Source: Helicoverpa zea
Taxonomy: Eukaryota > Arthropoda > Insecta > Lepidoptera > Noctuidae
Assembly (NCBI RefSeq): GCF_022581195.2
Contig: NC_061482.1
Location: 5,580,001 to 5,644,000, forward strand
Direction: 5' to 3'
DNA: 64,000 bases
Made by a program: the position numbers and the translations under genes. Of the stretch, positions 11,613 to 23,253 are shown piece after piece (within the stretch, counting starts at the first letter, position 1; each line of letters opens with the position of its first letter). The notes beneath the pieces are model-generated. The model had not been told where the DNA came from. It did no database searches and saw only the letters and a program-made list of their open reading frames with translations.

Positions 11613-13605
11613 TTCAGTTTTTCGTTGGTAGTGCACTTCTGTGATATTTTAGCGGCTATCCGACTATCCTTTGTTGCGCTGGATAGTTTCATATGTATAA
11701 CGCTGTTTTTGTTTATGCATTTTTGTGATATTTAAAAATATGCCACTATATTTAAGTGGTATTGTGGTTTTTACAGAAAACTACCCAGTTTAAAATTGTT
11801 TCTTGCCTAGCAATGTCTCTTAATTATTAAACAGTATTATTAAGTAACTAGGCTGCCTTAATTAAACTTTAAAAAGGCTCAACGTGTCACGTCAGTACGC
11901 CCCTTTTATTCAGTGATAAGTAATACTTATCAACAGTAGATGACGTCACAATATGTACAGCTAACAATTAGGAAACAAATGAAGCCCGTTTTGACTATTA
12001 AATCATCTCGCCTCATACAGTCTCTAAGGCACGAATCATGCAATAAAAATTTAAAGGTAAACCCACAAATCAAGTTGTAGTGCCGTGACAATAGATGTTT
12101 CCTGTTAATTATCTGCATCAAGGAAGGGTGGGTGGGTGTGACAGGGAGGTTAAACCTCCCTGTTGTCCCAAAGCCCACTTTGTCGAACAAATGTGCCTGA
12201 TTAGGTCCGCTTTGTCGACCTCTCCCCGGCGCTCACTTCGCCCGCTTCTATTGGTTTGAGAACAGTTTTATCTAACCCCCATCCCCCCCTATGGCTCAAC
12301 CATAATAAGTACGGCTGACCTGCTTTGTATTGGTCAAAACTCGGTTTTGATGCATTATCGTGTATAGGTACTGACAAGAATGTATGTCATACGTCAGGTG
12401 TAGCGAACATTTTTTTTTGTAGATAGATCTTTTTATATGTGTTTAGTAAACAGGTTCTTCTGTCGTGTCAAAATAAAAAAGTGTGGTAGAAAACTTTATT
12501 CGTTTTCGCAATAGGAATATTTTGTCGCAACATAAATACATAAGGCGATAAATAATATAAATAAGGTGTTCACACAACATACAATTAAAAGTTCGAATTT
12601 TTTAGTAGCGTTAAAATATAAAATTATTTTTCTTAGCACGGCTCCAATAAATTATCTACACTTTAGGCTCCACAAACAAGCCATCACAGATATTGGTAGC
12701 AATAAATAGAGTTGTACCAACACTGATACGGGCCGTATTGTCTAGATTTAAGCATCGCTAGTCGCCAGGTGTGCGCCCCCCCTGACTTCCTCCTAATTCA
12801 CTTTTAGGCTGCACTTCCAATTCATGGGCATGCAATCACAGCGATGCGGGAGGGGTAAACATCGATAACACTGGCTCATCCCTATTTGCTATGGTTATGC
12901 TACGAATGGATATTTTGAAGCCGACTCGTAGTTTCACATGATTTCTGTTCGTATGTGTTAGGGAGGTATTGTTTAGGTTTTGTTGCGGTCCTTGTATTCT
13001 GAGACGATTTTTAACTTACAACTTGAATAAAAAAGTGGTCTCTTAAAAATGATTAAATAGTTATTCATGTTTTTTCGGAGTTCAAGTGTCAGAAAAAGCT
13101 TGAGAAATCAAAGTGGGAGTATATATTTTACTAGCAGCAAGCCGTTGTTCTAGAAAAAGTTTTCCCGTAGATTGCTCACATTGATTCATCTGTGATTCAA
13201 TTACACACAACACACAAACGCGCCTCAAAAGATGAACTTTAAAATAAGAAAAAGAAAACATCTTGTTTATCCTTTAAAAGGGAAATAAAACTGTTTCAAC
13301 GTAACATTGCTTGAAAGCCTTGCTTTCATGTTTTCTAGGTACCATAAAGTTGCAAATTATCGGACGAAGTTCCCGGAAGATGACGATAGTGATAGGTTGG
13401 CAGGTCTTTTTCAATCAAAATTCGGTTGAAAGCTTCTCGCGATAATTGGCGATGCTCAATTGAATAACGTTCTTGTTAACGTATTTTATTTCACCGTCAA
13501 TCGTAACTGTAATGAATACAGAATTTCATAGCACACATTTATTCATGTTCCTCACTTCATACAAGACCAGCCATTTAGTGACACCAAATTGATAAGTTGA
13601 GCCTG
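11613..13605. other. Unannotated AT-rich DNA
   Basis: No gene. It contains a perfect CRE (tgacgtca, 11941-11948) and a near-palindrome at 12141-12163. The open frame 11930-12190 (-) runs through that palindrome and is not supported. Confidence 0.5.
12141..12163. repeat. 23-bp near-perfect palindrome
   Basis: acagggaggtt and aacctccctgt are exact reverse complements separated by one base. It lies in a purine-rich run (gggtgggtggg just before). Function unknown. Confidence 0.7.
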
Positions 13606-13665
13606 GCGTAGTGTCGTAGCAGCTACGATACTACGCGTGTAGCGCTGTAGCTCGTAGCGCGTAGA
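13606..13665. repeat. GTAGC/CTACG-rich repeat
   Basis: The word 'gtagc' or its complement recurs about seven times in 60 bases, including the palindrome tcgtagc-a-gctacga (13614-13628). A second tract with the same word is at 55433-55515. I have seen CTACG-rich tracts as dispersed repeats in Lepidoptera but cannot name the family. It is followed to 13775 by three GACGTC words. Confidence 0.55.
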
Positions 13666-13789
13666 TGGTTCAATCGCACCCCTCGTGTGTGGGGCGACGT
13701 CAACGTAGTTAGGTAACGTCGGTGTTACATGATTGACGTCGACGTTACTAGTTACAAGACCGACGTCGGATTGGTGCCGTGTACACAAT

Positions 13790-14805
13790 TTAACAACTTA
13801 TTTTGGGATAAGAACCGTCTGATCTAAATAAGGCCGTAGGCTAACTTGAATAGATTCCTAATAATGTAACGTATTCAAAATAGCTTGATATCATGATGTA
13901 TTCATTAATGTGTTCTGTTTGTAAGCAAGTAGAATTATTCAAGCAGAAAGTGTAGTTGATACTGGGAATGCAAACATACATTATGGATTGACATGAAATA
14001 TTAAATACAAGCAATTCCTGATAACGGAGCCTATAATTACGACAATGCCTTAATGAACAACGCGAGAACTAAAACACCTGTGAAGTGTACAACATTGTTA
14101 TTTTATATATTTAGTTGTTGCTTGTGACCTTCGCCATGCGGTTGCCATGGCAACGCACGTGACCGGCGCGCGCGCATCAACTGGGTCGCTGTAAGACATT
14201 ACCGCGGATCACTGGTATCCGCACGTAATTGGTCCACATCCGCAACAGAATTATGTTTAATCGGACGAATTGTCTGTCAATTGGTTCATGTAGACCAACA
14301 AACGTGAACATTTTTGTGTTATGGTCGTTATTTTATTATCTCTGCTAATATTTGTAAAACAAAATATTTTTATGTTTGTTTTAGGTAGTTTAGGGCTATC
14401 AGTGACAATGTGGATGAATTTAAATCCTGTCATAACGAAAAGTAGACTTTTTAACAATACATAGAATCTAAAAATTACAATTAACAATAAATATTTACAA
14501 ATAAAGAAAAGCATTAACAAAACATCAACGGAAAGTAGGTATTACAATCACTATTGCATAAGAAACAAAAATAAATCCAAAGCAATCTTTCAATACTTAA
14601 ATCCCACAGCAATACGATTACTATTTAGCACATTTACACAAACGGGAGTACGCACTTACTGATAACATTACAAGTTTCACAATTCTTTGTAAACTTCGTC
14701 GTTTTGCTTTCACGTGCCTTTTCTAACCAGGTGCGACCGATAAGGAACTCAATAAGTAGGTACTTTGATCTGAGTTTAAAGCAACATTGTTAAGGCTACA
14801 TATTA
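13790..14805. other. Unannotated DNA around an X-box/E-box island
   Basis: AT-rich on both sides of a GC-rich island (about 14125-14235). The open frame 14257-14520 (-) is AT-rich and rich in Leu, Phe and Ile. It is not recognised as a protein. Confidence 0.5.
14141..14161. promoter_or_regulatory. Palindromic RFX X-box next to CACGTG
   Basis: gttgccatggcaac (14141-14154) is a perfect 14-bp palindrome and an ideal match to the X-box bound by RFX winged-helix factors. These factors control ciliary genes, in insects mainly in sensory neurons. A CACGTG E-box (14156-14161) follows two bases later, then a gcgcgcgcgc run. X-boxes normally lie within a few hundred bases of a promoter; no gene is visible here, so it may be a distal element or an unseen start site. 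Confidence 0.5.
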
Positions 14806-14852
14806 ACCAAGTCTTGCCAAGCGATATTGGGTTGAGGAGGTCAGATAGGCTA
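14806..14852 (+). mobile_element. Small SINE 3' fragment
   Basis: 'gtcttgccaagcgatattgg' and 'gttgaggaggtcagatagg' match the 3' half of the SINE at 53.7 kb. It sits only about 90 bases upstream of another SINE copy of the same family. Confidence 0.6.
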
Positions 14853-14942
14853 GGCCTCCGGGATGGTTCGATCGGCAGGAGTCATTTGATGAATTGCCAT
14901 AAAAAGGGGTATTTCAGGGTAGTGATGATAACCATGGTTGTG

Positions 14943-15275
14943 AGTCGTGGTAGCCTACTGGGTAAAGAACCAACCCCTCAAGTACTAAAGCAACTTGTCT
15001 AAGTTTGTATGTACTTTCTGAGTATATCTTGGTCACCAATGATTGTGTTTCGAAAGGCACGTTAAGCTGTAGGTCCCGGCTGTCATTTAACATCGTTGGC
15101 AGTTGCTACGGCTAGTCAGAAGCCAGTCTTGCCAAGGAGTATTGAGTTGCCCGACTAACTGAGTTGAGGGGGTTAGATAGGCAGACGCTCCTTGTAAAAC
15201 ACTGGTACTCAGCTGCATCTGTTTAGACTGGAAGTCGACCCCAACATAGTTAGGAAAAGGCTCGGGAGATGATGA
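14943..15275 (+). mobile_element. SINE copy lacking the B box
   Basis: It has the same head and long tail as the copy at 53723. The A box is altered (tagcctactgg) and the whole B box is missing: 35 bases are absent between two AGTA words, as expected from a microhomology deletion. Without a B box it should not be transcribed by polymerase III. It ends in a gatgatgatg tail. A 9-bp match, tgttaaggc, at 14788-14796 and 15276-15284 may be the target-site duplication of a composite that also includes the fragment at 14806. Confidence 0.8.
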
Positions 15276-15284
15276 TGTTAAGGC

Positions 15285-17206
15285 CAGATACTATTAAAAT
15301 TATAAATAGAATGTGTGTTGTAAAGTCCACCCTCCCTGTGAGTATTCGCCTGTAATGTGACGTTATAGGTGCCTTATATCACAGAGGGGTACATAAAATT
15401 GCCCTATAGTTTTTCTTTTTAATTTTATTCTCTTTCATGGCAATTAACTTTACAGCGAGAGATAAATAGGTCATGTTTTTTTTCATCATATTGTAATATG
15501 ATATTCCGTCATCTTTACCCTATTACTATGTAGTTTGTGCTTATTTTTGGGGTTTTTCTACTGAGCAACATAATCCCCCTTTTTAAACAACTAGATTAGA
15601 TAGATAGACAACACTACTTGAACTTGATTAATGTCATTAAATGAACACTACACATTAAATATTGGCAATGCAGTACCTTAGATGTTGCATACAAGTTTTA
15701 GAGGCGTGAATGTGTAACGCGCGGTCGCCAGTTACCGTTAAATATTAGCACATAATTCAGATTGTCCATGCGAAAACATTACCTACATAACTACAGTCGC
15801 TCAGGGCAACTACGATTTAGTCGCACGACTAAACGCACCGGCGTGATTTAAACGCGTAAGATTCAATTTATGTCGCACTAACTCAACATTTGGAATTAAT
15901 TGTGTATGCTATACGATAAGTTGTTTGCTGATTATCTTCGTTGGGTCGTGTCGGGTGTTTTTTCGTCTTTTTAAGTTCTGTTATGATATGACATTAGTAT
16001 AGGAGTTTCCTTGAACGAAGTTTATAAGGACGTGCCTTTTTTTGTGTCATTGTAGAGCTGGTTGTAGATAAAAATAATTGTAAGTCTTATTGATGAGTTG
16101 CCAATTTTTTTGATTTTAAATTAAAGCTCCAAGAAGAACCCAAAGACAAACTTTAAGACAACAATGAAATGTATGCTAATATAAAATAATGATAAGATTA
16201 ATCGTAACTTATTGTTTGTTATTCCGATTAAACAATAAACTAAAGTATATTATAATAAAACATAGGTAGGCGGTAAAGCCACCCTCGTTCTAATCACGTA
16301 CTCATGAATTTAGATTCGCCGCTCGCTCGAAACATAGGGTTGATAGATCTTTCATAGGCTACCTACATTTTTGTATATTTTATGCACGCGTGTTTATCTT
16401 TAAAATATACTGCTAGAATAAAAAATAAATCGCTAGTTTATATACAGCAATGAATGCGTCTAATAATGTTTACCTGATCCTTATTATCAGTTCAAGAGGG
16501 ATTTCAGATGATTAAATGAGAGGAAATGTAAGGCCTGTGGTATTTTAGGGACACTTTTAAGGAGCAGACCGAGGTCGCCCGACTGTGGCCTATCTAGGAT
16601 TATGTTGTCTTCGCTATCTCTTACAATATCTTCGGCACGGGCCAGACGCTGTGTACCCAGAAGTTAACTCCAGGGAAGGCTCGCCATCGTGATTATGGTG
16701 AATCAGTGAATAAAATTCAACCATGTTCAGGAGCCCATCGTGAACCAAGGCCTCTCTCAATGGATCCAAAGCCTCACCAGCCTTAGGCCCTTAAAGGACT
16801 TGAAGATTTTTCACTAGGCCAGGTTAACTCAAAACCCTGTGGCAGTCTTATTTTCTCAACATATATTTTTTAAGAATTCGTAATTTAGGACGCTGAACAA
16901 AACAAATGCCGCTCACCAACTCGTATGGGCAAATCCCCTCCGAAGTGGAAGTCCCTTGGTCGGGTGGGTCAACGACGAATACAAAGAAGGGAACGTTACG
17001 AATGTCACATACAGTTATTAAGAGTATATCAATATCGGCAAGCTTTTGCAGGCTATCAAACAAAGCGTTTGACTTAAGAGTCGTACGAATGATGGCGGGT
17101 AGCCAAACAGTGTGTCGACCTAACTTACCTTCATTTACAGCGCTTTACAGGCGTTTGTGAAGTTTCAAAACCAAGCATTTTTTTTTCTTATGTTTTTATC
17201 TATAGG
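15285..17206. other. Unannotated DNA
   Basis: No gene can be confirmed. A GC-richer patch at 16560-17150 has open frames on both strands. On the - strand one of about 65 codons (around 16760 to 16610) and one at 16848-17063 read plausibly but in different frames, with stops between them. They could be a decayed mobile-element gene. A good - strand donor (aag|gtaagt) is at 17129/17128 without a matching open exon. Confidence 0.4.
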
Positions 17207-17421
17207 TATCTACTAATATTATAAAGAGTAGAGATAAAGAGTAGAGAGATTAGTAAGAGAGAGTTTTGTTTGTAACCTCACGGCTCCGAAACTATTGAAC
17301 CAGATTTAAAAAATTGTTTCACTGTGGAAAAGCCACACACAATTACCGAGTAAAATAAAGCCTTTATTTTATCCGAGTACGGGAAGAAGTTTCCACGGGA
17401 AGAGGGTACACTGCGGGTAAA
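17207..17421 (+). mobile_element. Lep1/Helitron-like element, near full length
   Basis: Begins 'tatctactaatattataaag', continues 'ctccgaaactattgaaccag', 'tttatccgagtacgggaag' and 'ttccacgggaagagggtac', and ends near 'ctgcgggtaaac'. This is the usual order for the family in the forward direction. An 'agtagaga' stretch near the start has expanded into a short imperfect tandem array. Confidence 0.8.
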
Positions 17422-19095
17422 CATCATGAAGTAGTTTGAATGGAATCAGAATGTAGATAGATAAGTTCTATAAGAGATATTGTCTCTTAACATAATGCCA
17501 GGAATATATTGTGTGCTGTGCAAACCCTGTGCGGGCATAGTTTGTACTACTTGTCTGACAAAATGGATAGATCGTGTATAATTAATTTATAACATTGCGC
17601 TGGCGGGACCAGAGTTTAACAATAAATATTAGCTTTATAAACAATCAATATTTTGTTTCTGTTGATATCCAAGTGCCACCTACTTCTACTAAATAACAAC
17701 TTCAGTCGTAAAGTCACTTTATCAATAAAAATAATTACATAAAATATACTGAGCGGAGACATAAGTTAAATGCCGATCAGTTTTTATAAAGAAATCGATT
17801 TCATTGCTTCGTTAAATAATTGAAGCGTTCACAATCGTATCGTGTCGAAATGATTTAAAGTAATGAAATCAGAAGGCATCACGGAATGATATAAATTATT
17901 ATAAAAAAAATACAACTTCACAATAAAAAGGTTAATTATATTGAACCAGAAACAGCAATAGATCGCCTGTTATAATGTTTCTTTTAAATGTTTTATTGTT
18001 AATTTTATCAGTTGTACGCAAGGCTGTTATCACGCAATCTTTTACACAAGAAATATATTTATGAAGGCGACTATGGCCTATTGTAATAACAATGATTAAT
18101 ATTCTATTAGGGCAGCTATTTGTTGGAGAAACAGTGTTATGTAGTTGTACTATTAATCAGTACTGTAACTGCTGTTTTGAACGATTTAATAAAAATATAA
18201 ATTATAGCCTAAACTAATTACGCTAAAAAGTTTTTTGGTTATTTTAGCTTTACATGACTACACAGGGATACCACTGAATATAGTACACAGTCGCGGTATT
18301 AAGCCTGTGATATTAGGAATAGAGTACAAAGTCACAACGATGGTGTTTTATTCTATGACTTAATCCATTTATTTGAGTCTTAGCTAGCTTTGAAAATCCA
18401 GTACCATAAGTCTTACCAATCAATTATTAAATTATTAAAAAATAATCAGTTTTACATTTACACTATAACTTATGATAAAATTAACGTCTATTAATTCAAT
18501 CCGTATTTTCCAAAGAACGGATTACGATAATTGCTTGATTGGAAAATATGTTTTTTTCGGTACATTTGGTTAATGAATTTAATGACGTTTTATGAATTAT
18601 TTTTATCGAGATTAAATCTTCATCCGCTTGACTTTTTGTCCGAACCAATGCTTCTGAGTAGTTTTGCATAAATATACTGCGTGTCTGATATCCACAATCC
18701 CCGTTATTTGGTACCAGGTAACCCGATCCTATTGGTAAGACTTGGGCTATCTGGCCTGTAGCAATGTAGAAAGTATGAATCTTCGAGTGAAAGATCGGCT
18801 TAAACGCTTTCGTAGACATCGAGAAACTACTGGTTTTTTAAGGACTTTTGATTGGTCTCTCTCTTTTCGACACTTCATACATTGGTATTCTGTAAAAGTT
18901 TCCGATACAATTAATCTTTACGCAGATAAATTCTATCATTTAACTGATCTCAATATCAAGAAGTTCCTAACATTGCTGTTGCTCAAACTTGAAATAAATT
19001 CAATAAACCAATAAATATTGTGGAAACTTCGGCCAACAGTAGCACTTCGTCTATTTCCTCGGCTGCGGTTGCGAAGACACTTGGCGTGACATAAG
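17422..19095. other. Unannotated AT-rich DNA
   Basis: Very AT-rich. Overlapping open frames on opposite strands (18496-18819 and 18742-19014) show no domain, signal peptide or splice context. Confidence 0.55.
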
Positions 19096-19490
19096 TTGTT
19101 TATACCAGTTCAAGGCGTCGAGTCCTCAAGTTTAAACGTACATCTCAAACTAAAGTTAACCCAACGCCGCCGGTATTCGAGTCGACCCTACAAACGCGTC
19201 CAGATTCAATTTTCGCATCGTCGACCGCTGTCGCAGCGGAAATTGTCGAAAACCCTTGGAGCGCCACGGCCTTCCAATGTGCATCTGTGCAATTTTGTTA
19301 TGGAAGCCTCATTGACCCGGCGACGCCTATCCGCTTGACTTGTGCTTCAAATGGATCTATAAACAATCTGTACGTACGCCAAATCAATAGGAAGTTTGGC
19401 AAATTTGCTTTAGTGGCATGGTTATTGGAACCGTTCTTACGACAATTAAGGTCCACTGCTTCTGGTTGTGCAATACTACTCATAGAATAA
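19096..19490. other. GC-richer, repeat-free block with overlapping frames
   Basis: This block is clearly richer in GC and CpG than its flanks. Three frames stay open across it: 19096-19338 (+), 19287-19490 (+) and 19298-19483 (-). Simultaneous openness on both strands points to composition rather than one protein. No domain is recognised and there are no good splice sites at the edges. Most likely a conserved non-coding element, or an old exon-like remnant. Confidence 0.35.
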
Positions 19491-20849
19491 ACATTGTTGT
19501 TAGGTAATTAGCGATGGCATTAGTAAATGTTATTAAAACTTAATTAATTCCATGATAATTATAGACGATCATTCTGTAATGATTAATCGATCAAAGGTCA
19601 AGGTTTTCAATAAAGGGTGGCACGCACTGTTTGTTTCTTAGATGAACAGAAACTTATCTACCTAAAAGATTATCAAATCCCATACTTATTCTACTTCATC
19701 CGTATCGAAGAAGACAAATAGGCGCAAATGTTAAACAAAAACAGTGTAAACACACGATCACGTTGCAGCAAAACAACTATGAACAATGACAGTTTACATT
19801 TTAACAGAAAATCGCATTACATTATGGAGCCGAGTTTTGAAATCTTAACAAACAGATTCATAACAATAACGGCTTGACGAGTTACAGTGAACTATACAGG
19901 TTTTCCAAATACACACACTGTACAATAGAAAGAATTTTGTTGACATATAATGATTGCTGAATGCGGTAAGCAACGGTCTTGCGTGATCGAATGTAAAAAC
20001 TTACCGTAGCGAGGTGCACTTTTGACTCTTAGAGTTTCCAGTGGGACATAGAGCTTTGTTTCTGATGGTGACTGTGATGCTACTGTAAAGTTCTCACACA
20101 CCATAATTAATTTACGTATAACAATGTTTTTGTACAGAGTATCTTCCAAGAACTTTCAATAAACTATATTGATAGAATGAAAAATGTAAAGGAAGTATTC
20201 AAATATATCCTGAAAAATTTCTATATTGTTTAGTGAGAATTTAATAAAGATAGTTTCAAAATATGAGTAGCTTACTTAGTATAGACTGGATTTTCTTCGT
20301 TCTTCTTTAATAGTGAATAGGGTAACTTGTGAAAATATTTTGTGAACTAATTTTTTAAACATTTCTACTTAATTTTCTTGTAAATACCGCTCGATTATGA
20401 AGTTGTTCTTATTATAAAACCGAAAGCAGAAACATAGTTACGTTTCCAACCAGGACCTCGAGAGGTATTAAAAGTACTTGCAAAGATACTTCGTATTTTA
20501 TTCATTGAACTTGATAGCTACGTGGAACCTTGCAATATGTTTTATCATTCATTTCATCAAGGGACCTATTCGTTATTTAAAAACAACTTGAACATTGACT
20601 TATCTATAATTGAGTCACCACGCTCTGTATACTTAATTTTAAATTCATATCGCTTGCTGCACACAGACACAAAGTGATTAATCAATTTCATGAGTGTTCC
20701 GTTTTGCCAATTGTAAAAAGGAACGTTACGATGTACGGGTAGAGGTACCTATATGTATAAAGCATGCATCAATTTTTAGAATTTACGTTATCCAGCTTTT
20801 CTTGTTACACAAGAACGAACAGCCGATTCATCCCGCTCTAAAATGGCAC
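19491..20849. other. Unannotated AT-rich DNA with one exon-like patch
   Basis: Mostly AT-rich. The patch 20005-20082 on the - strand is GC-richer, open in one frame and followed by a perfect gtaagt donor; it is discussed as a finding because its acceptor is weak. Confidence 0.45.
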
Positions 20850-21005
20850 AGTAACATCAATCTACGGATAAAATTCTCCGGGTTTTTACACCGAAGAGTT
20901 CGAGAGCGCGCCGAAGCCATTATTTTTGATAGGGCCATAATTGGTGCACTTCCCAAGATGGCTGCTTCATATTCGCTTATTCAACACCTATTCGGGGTGC
21001 GATAG
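20850..21005. promoter_or_regulatory. GC-richer block with three GCCAT words
   Basis: GCCAT, the core of PHO/YY1 sites, occurs at 20916-20920, 20934-20938 and, reversed, at 20958-20962 (in aagatggctgc). A gagag word lies nearby. This composition resembles Polycomb response elements of flies but is far from proof. Confidence 0.2.
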
Positions 21006-22761
21006 GGTTTATTTATTTCGAATTTCCCGGCGACACTTTTAATTATTCGTTTGCAATTTATTATAAAATTCGTGTTCATATTTTAAGCGAAGTTTTGGCT
21101 TCAGTTCAGGGGTGCAATTCTGCAGACACTTATCAGTCATTAATTAATCGGTATCTAAACTTTAACTGTTTACGAAATGATAACGGTATCTAATGAAGCC
21201 CACAATTTAGAGTCATCCTTTAAATACATCGTATCTCACACATTTACGATGTCAGCTGAATAATTATAAATCAGACAAACGCGTAACACGGATGACGCTT
21301 CATTAGATATTTAGCGCAGTCGGTGGTTAGGTAAGCACATTTAGCGCAAATAACACTAAAATAAATTTAGAATCGAACGTAGTGCGCTATCGATTAGGAG
21401 CCGGCGTTCACAACAATTAATGACCTGCATGTCCCAGGCCCGACAAAGCTATGGCAAAACAAATAGACGCCCAGCGCGACACAGGGTGCTCCAATATGCG
21501 ACACGAGTTTCTAACGAATCTGACGAATTTAAAGCCTCTGTCCTGAAATGGATGGATGCCGATTTTCTTGTTTCTTAACGTAGCCTTTAAACAAATCTCT
21601 CTGAAGCTACGTTTTCAAGTGCAGCCGAGTCAATATAGTTTTGATATTTTAAGGACTGTTTTCTGGAATTCTTATACGTTGAGCTGCACGTTTGAAACAT
21701 TTTGTCAATTGTTTACGTACTATTTTCAAAAGAATTTGAAGTGGAAACTGCAGGAATCAGTTTTGGCAAAGAAAGTTTTAAGTCTTTTCAGTGAAAAGTA
21801 GTCGCTGGTTAGTTTTGTTTTTTTTTCTTACATTTCGTATTCTTCCCATCCCGGTTGAAAAATCTGTCAGAACCCTTTCATTGAAGGTTCTTGCAATCGT
21901 TATGTTGTTAACGCAAAAAGCACGTCCAAAAACATGCAAACGGTCTGATGATAAATTCTTTGAAAATAGTTGATCCCGCTGTATACAAGGGGCATGGGGT
22001 GTGCTACGGTTGTGTGTGTGTTGTCTCTGTGTGAGCCGGTTTAGGCAGCGGGGCTATGCTTAGACAATTTTAGTATTACGTGTGGAAATAATGCAGCCCG
22101 GTCATACTGTATGCATAGTCTCCCGTCATACACCCCGTTGTTTATGCTCGCTCCCTTACACTCTCTTTTTTACACACTTTTATATTCGTTATCTTTTGTG
22201 ATGTCACTAAATATACGATGGTTAAGCACTTACGTATGGCTAGTTTATATTCAAATTGGGTTTTCCTTCATTTTCATATCGTTAGGGTCGCTGATTGCGT
22301 TTCCAACTTTGTTATAAACTAATATATGCGGCCATCACCGGACATAATCTGATGATCATAATATTGATATTGACTTGATCATGTAAATTAATTTGTAGAA
22401 ACTTAATATTGACATATACAATTTCATTTAAAAAAAATCTAGAAAGACTTAGTTCTTATCCCTGAAAAGGAATATTGAAAAAAAAAATGATTTTGTTTAT
22501 TAATCATCAAAAGGTGTTCTTATTTTATTTCATAGATCGTTTATTATTTTTTTTCCCTTCAGTGTTACAGTTTCTAATCAAATGATGCGATAGTCGCAAA
22601 TCAAGCATACAGCAAAGCTTACATGTTTACGTAGACAATAATAGCGGATGAATATTAGCGATTCGGAATATCAAATATAGCCCCGAATATTAAAGAGTTA
22701 GCTATCGATTTACTTGGACAAAGCTTATGTTTGTTATCGTCGTTCGAGTTCAGCCAAATTA
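21006..22761. other. Unannotated DNA
   Basis: No gene. The open frames at 21556-21801, 21791-21973 and 22111-22317 (+) are Phe/Leu-rich readings without recognisable domains. A strong acceptor-like run (tttttttcccttcag, ending 22562) is not followed by an open exon. Confidence 0.5.
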
Positions 22762-22792
22762 AACTTTCAAGGTTTACAGAACCTTGAAAGTT
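22762..22792. repeat. Perfect hairpin, 13-bp stem
   Basis: aactttcaaggtt and aaccttgaaagtt are exact reverse complements around a 5-base loop (tacag). The stem is too short for a microRNA precursor. It could be a remnant of a small inverted-repeat element. Confidence 0.7.
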
Positions 22793-22932
22793 GAAATGTG
22801 AATCGGTAGTAAAAACAAATTAGAGATTAATTGTTCCAGTATCTGTAAATAAATTACTTATATTTAAGTTTGCTGGTGCAGTTAAAAATGTGTGATAGTG
22901 AATTAAATAAGTATGTAATGAAATGTTTGTGT

Positions 22933-22938
22933 TTTATT
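22933..22938 (-). promoter_or_regulatory. Poly(A) signal of the - strand terminal exon
   Basis: AATAAA on the - strand, 103 bases after the stop codon at 23041-23043. Spacing and position fit the cleavage signal of that exon. A hexamer like this is common by chance in AT-rich DNA, so its weight comes from the exon. Confidence 0.35.
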
Positions 22939-23040
22939 TAAATGCACTGTGACTTGTTTATAGTTAGTATAAAAATGTAGAAAAAGTCATAGTATCAAAT
23001 TAATAAAACTGTAATTTTAATGCTTTTACGGCAGTTAAAT

Positions 23041-23111
23041 CTAGTAGACAAATTCATGGCTCTGCAAAGAAGTCTCCTCAGCTTGCGGTGCAAGATTGAT
23101 GTACTTAAAAC
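23041..23111 (-). CDS. Candidate 3'-terminal coding exon of an unidentified gene (partial)
   Basis: On the - strand a branch-point-like tttaac and the run tatgtttttcttttttcag form a near-ideal acceptor. The 71-base exon after it has clearly higher GC than its very AT-rich flanks. After two bases completing a split codon (phase 1), 22 codons are open, beginning FKYINLAPQ and ending SHEFVY, then TAG. A poly(A) signal follows about 100 bases later. I do not recognise the protein; the end is polar and acidic and looks like a C-terminal tail. The upstream exon is not identified. A - strand donor of compatible phase exists at 48815, but linking the two is speculation. The alternative is a chance 22-codon frame after a cryptic acceptor. 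Confidence 0.4.
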
Positions 23112-23253
23112 CTGAAAAAAGAAAAACATAGTTAAACTATTATTAATACCCTACCGCAGTGTACATAAATAAAAATGTTAAATGCCTCCTCTCAAACAGA
23201 AAAAATACACCAAAAACAATTTCAAAAACTAGAAAAATCTAGATAATGTCACG

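Noticed and set aside
14787..15002. 71-codon + frame
   Set aside because: It reads through a SINE fragment and the head of the next SINE.
17129..17200. - strand exon ending at aag|gtaagt (17129)
   Set aside because: All three frames before the donor contain stops close by.
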